Below, one piece after another: positions 5,967-7,295 of a stretch of 7,295 nucleotides of DNA. The notes beneath the pieces were generated by a model. It did not search any database. It was not told where the DNA came from and worked only from the letters and a program-made list of their open reading frames with translations. The position numbers and the translations under genes were made by a program. Source of the DNA: an uncultured Treponema sp. (GTDB taxonomy: Bacteria > Spirochaetota > Spirochaetia > Treponematales > Treponemataceae); the NCBI GenBank assembly GCA_937885235.1, contig CAKZZK010000180.1, positions 1 through 7,295 on the forward strand. Reading direction: 5' to 3'. Position 1 is the first letter of the stretch; each line of letters opens with the position of its first letter.

Positions 5967-7295
5967 GCTGTCCTGCCTTGTGCCTTGAACGAAAGCACCG
6001 TCCTGCCGCCTTCCAGGCTGTAGACCCTCGTGCAGAGCGAGAGTGGAAAATCCGCCGCTCCTATGATGAGGATGGCTCTACCTTCCTGTGCAAGGGAGAC
6101 AAGCTTCTGGCACAGCCTGCCTTGAGACTGTACGTCCAGCCCCTGCATGGGGTTGCAGAGTATGATGAAATCTGGCTTTGTGGAAAGCTCCCGTGCCAGT
6201 ATGAGCCGCTGGAGCATGCCGCCGCTCAGCTGCGAGACAGACTGCTCCGGCGTGATGTTCACCCCCGCTTCCTGTATGAGCCGCTGGGCAAGGGGCTTTG
6301 TGTCTGTGCTGACGTAGACGGAAAGCATTTGTTCCACGCTGAGCGAGGGATTTGCCGCTCTGAATGTGCGGTCAGAGGGGACGATTGCCGTGCGGTGCTT
6401 TCGGAGAAGCGCTGTGCTGAGCTGTCTGTGCGCAAGGTTTAGCTGCTCAATAAGCTTGCCGTCTTTGCTGAAAAGCTTTGCCTGCCCCCGTGCGGGCGAC
6501 AGTTCCATGCCGGTTGCAAGGTTTTCGAGCGTGCCGAGCGCCGCCTCCTGCAAGCCGGAAACGCACGTTATTTCTCCATATACTGTGTCTATTGTGGCGT
6601 CCAGCAGGGCGGGGCTGTTCTTGGGGCGGACTGAGGCGTGGGTGAGCCGCATGCAGAGCGTGCCCTTGCCAGCTGTGCCGTGCATTCCTGTTGCGGCGGA
6701 GTCAGCTGTTCCACCTTCTTCTGCAAGATATGTCTTGTACTCTGCCGCGGTGGAAAAGTGCCTTTTAAGCGCCCCCTCATGGAGGAGGGTGATGGTGTCT
6801 GCGTAGCTGACCGCTTCTGCCGTGCTGTGGGTGATGACGATGATTGTTGTGCCTGATGCTGCCAGAGCAGTGAGTTTTTTGTAGAGCGCCGTGCGTTCTG
6901 CAAGGTCGAGAAAGGCAGAGGGTTCGTCAAGGATAAGGCAGCGCGGCTTTTTCAGCAGGGCTGCGATCAAGGCGGTAAAGAAACGCATGTTGCCGCCGAG
7001 GTCTCTGGCGTAGGCATCCAGAGCAAGTGAGGGGGCCCATTCGTCCCGCAGGGCAAGCAGTTCCTGCGAGGGGGGACGCAGAAAAAAGTGCCGCTTCCCG
7101 CTGAAACCCTCATCGATAGCGATGTTTTCCTTGACGCTCAGGGACGAAGCGAGCAGCGGGCGCTGGTGCACAAGCACAATGCCGCAGTGCAGGGCATCTT
7201 TTGCTGAATGAAATGCAAGCTCCTTGCCATCCAGCAAGATTGTGCCTGCGCTTGCCTCGCTGTTTCCCGCGACTATGGACGCAAGCGTTGATTTG
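5963..7295 (-). CDS. Tandem-domain ABC transporter ATPase, 5' partial (YufO/RfuB-like)
   Basis: Cytoplasmic ATPase powering the importer formed with the two following permeases. The window edge cuts the gene inside the first Walker A: the first codons read KSTLASIVAGNSEASAGTI, so only ~443 C-terminal residues of a protein normally near 500 are present. Domain 1 keeps the P-loop Lys-Ser-Thr (7294-7286), Q-loop Gln (7167-7163 region), Walker B LILDEPS (6937-6917) and switch His in VITHS (about 6829). Its signature is LGGNM instead of LSGGQ (7000-6986). A Gly/Ala-rich linker (about 6721-6650) leads to domain 2. There the P-loop is replaced by VSGLQEAALGT without Lys (6562-6530), the signature is an intact QLSGGMLQR (from 6232), and Walker B reads FIILCNPMQGLD with Asn in place of the catalytic acid (6169-6134). 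Tandem domains with a weak second P-loop are typical of this family. The match to guanosine or riboflavin systems is by family resemblance only. Confidence 0.88.
   Translation of the reverse strand, partial: KSTLASIVAGNSEASAGTILLDGKELAFHSAKDALHCGIVLVHQRPLLASSLSVKENIAIDEGFSGKRHFFLRPPSQELLALRDEWAPSLALDAYARDLGGNMRFFTALIAALLKKPRCLILDEPSAFLDLAERTALYKKLTALAASGTTIIVITHSTAEAVSYADTITLLHEGALKRHFSTAAEYKTYLAEEGGTADSAATGMHGTAGKGTLCMRLTHASVRPKNSPALLDATIDTVYGEITCVSGLQEAALGTLENLATGMELSPARGQAKLFSKDGKLIEQLNLAHRQLSTALLRKHRTAIVPSDRTFRAANPSLSVEQMLSVYVSTDTKPLAQRLIQEAGVNITPEQSVSQLSGGMLQRLILARELSTKPDFIILCNPMQGLDVQSQGRLCQKLVSLAQEGRAILIIGAADFPLSLCTRVYSLEGGRTVLSFKAQGRTA

Noticed and set aside
6366..6806. Open frames on the + strand opposite the ATPase gene
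   Set aside because: The - strand frame has ABC motifs throughout; the + strand products are Ser/Ala/Arg-rich and lack any family sign.

Overview
The window looks like a piece of a Gram-negative bacterial chromosome. My best guess is a treponeme or related spirochaete, at moderate confidence. Reasons are the lipoprotein with a loose lipobox ending in Cys, the nucleoside/riboflavin-type ABC transporter of the kind found in Treponema, and the PLP fold-III polyamine-type decarboxylase. No rRNA, tRNA, CRISPR array or insertion sequence is visible. Two gene blocks converge on one bidirectional terminator at about 2066-2097.

Left block, + strand (1-2030). It opens with ten G residues that lie in frame with a 5'-truncated FkbM-family methyltransferase. 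A second SAM-dependent methyltransferase with a Cys-rich N-terminal zinc-type motif follows, overlapping the first by 29 bp. Both look like glycan-modifying enzymes, and much of this DNA is AT-rich compared with the rest of the window. Three bases after the second methyltransferase comes a compact relic of a Kdo (3-deoxy-manno-octulosonate) pathway operon. It has the first ~17 codons of a KdsB-like cytidylyltransferase, then a ~37-codon internal piece of a KdsA-like Kdo-8-phosphate synthase, then the C-terminal CBS part of a KdsD/KpsF-like arabinose-5-phosphate isomerase. All three are in order and on one strand, and they are joined by what look like two large deletions. This is the most unusual part of the window.

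Right block, - strand (7295-2118, read right to left). It starts with a tandem-domain ABC ATPase cut by the window edge inside its first Walker A motif. Two membrane permeases follow, each coupled to the gene before it by a 4-bp ATGA overlap. Together they form an importer of the BmpA-associated nucleoside/riboflavin (YufOPQ/RfuBCD-like) type; the binding protein is not in the window. After 53 bp comes an ornithine/lysine-type decarboxylase, which may have its own promoter very close to its start codon. Eight bases later lies a lipoprotein with a DUF3298-type domain. The block ends at the shared terminator.

The ATPase has a clear division of labour. Domain 1 keeps the catalytic Walker residues but has a broken signature motif. 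Domain 2 keeps a perfect LSGG signature but has lost Walker A and Walker B residues. This predicts one working and one dead nucleotide site.
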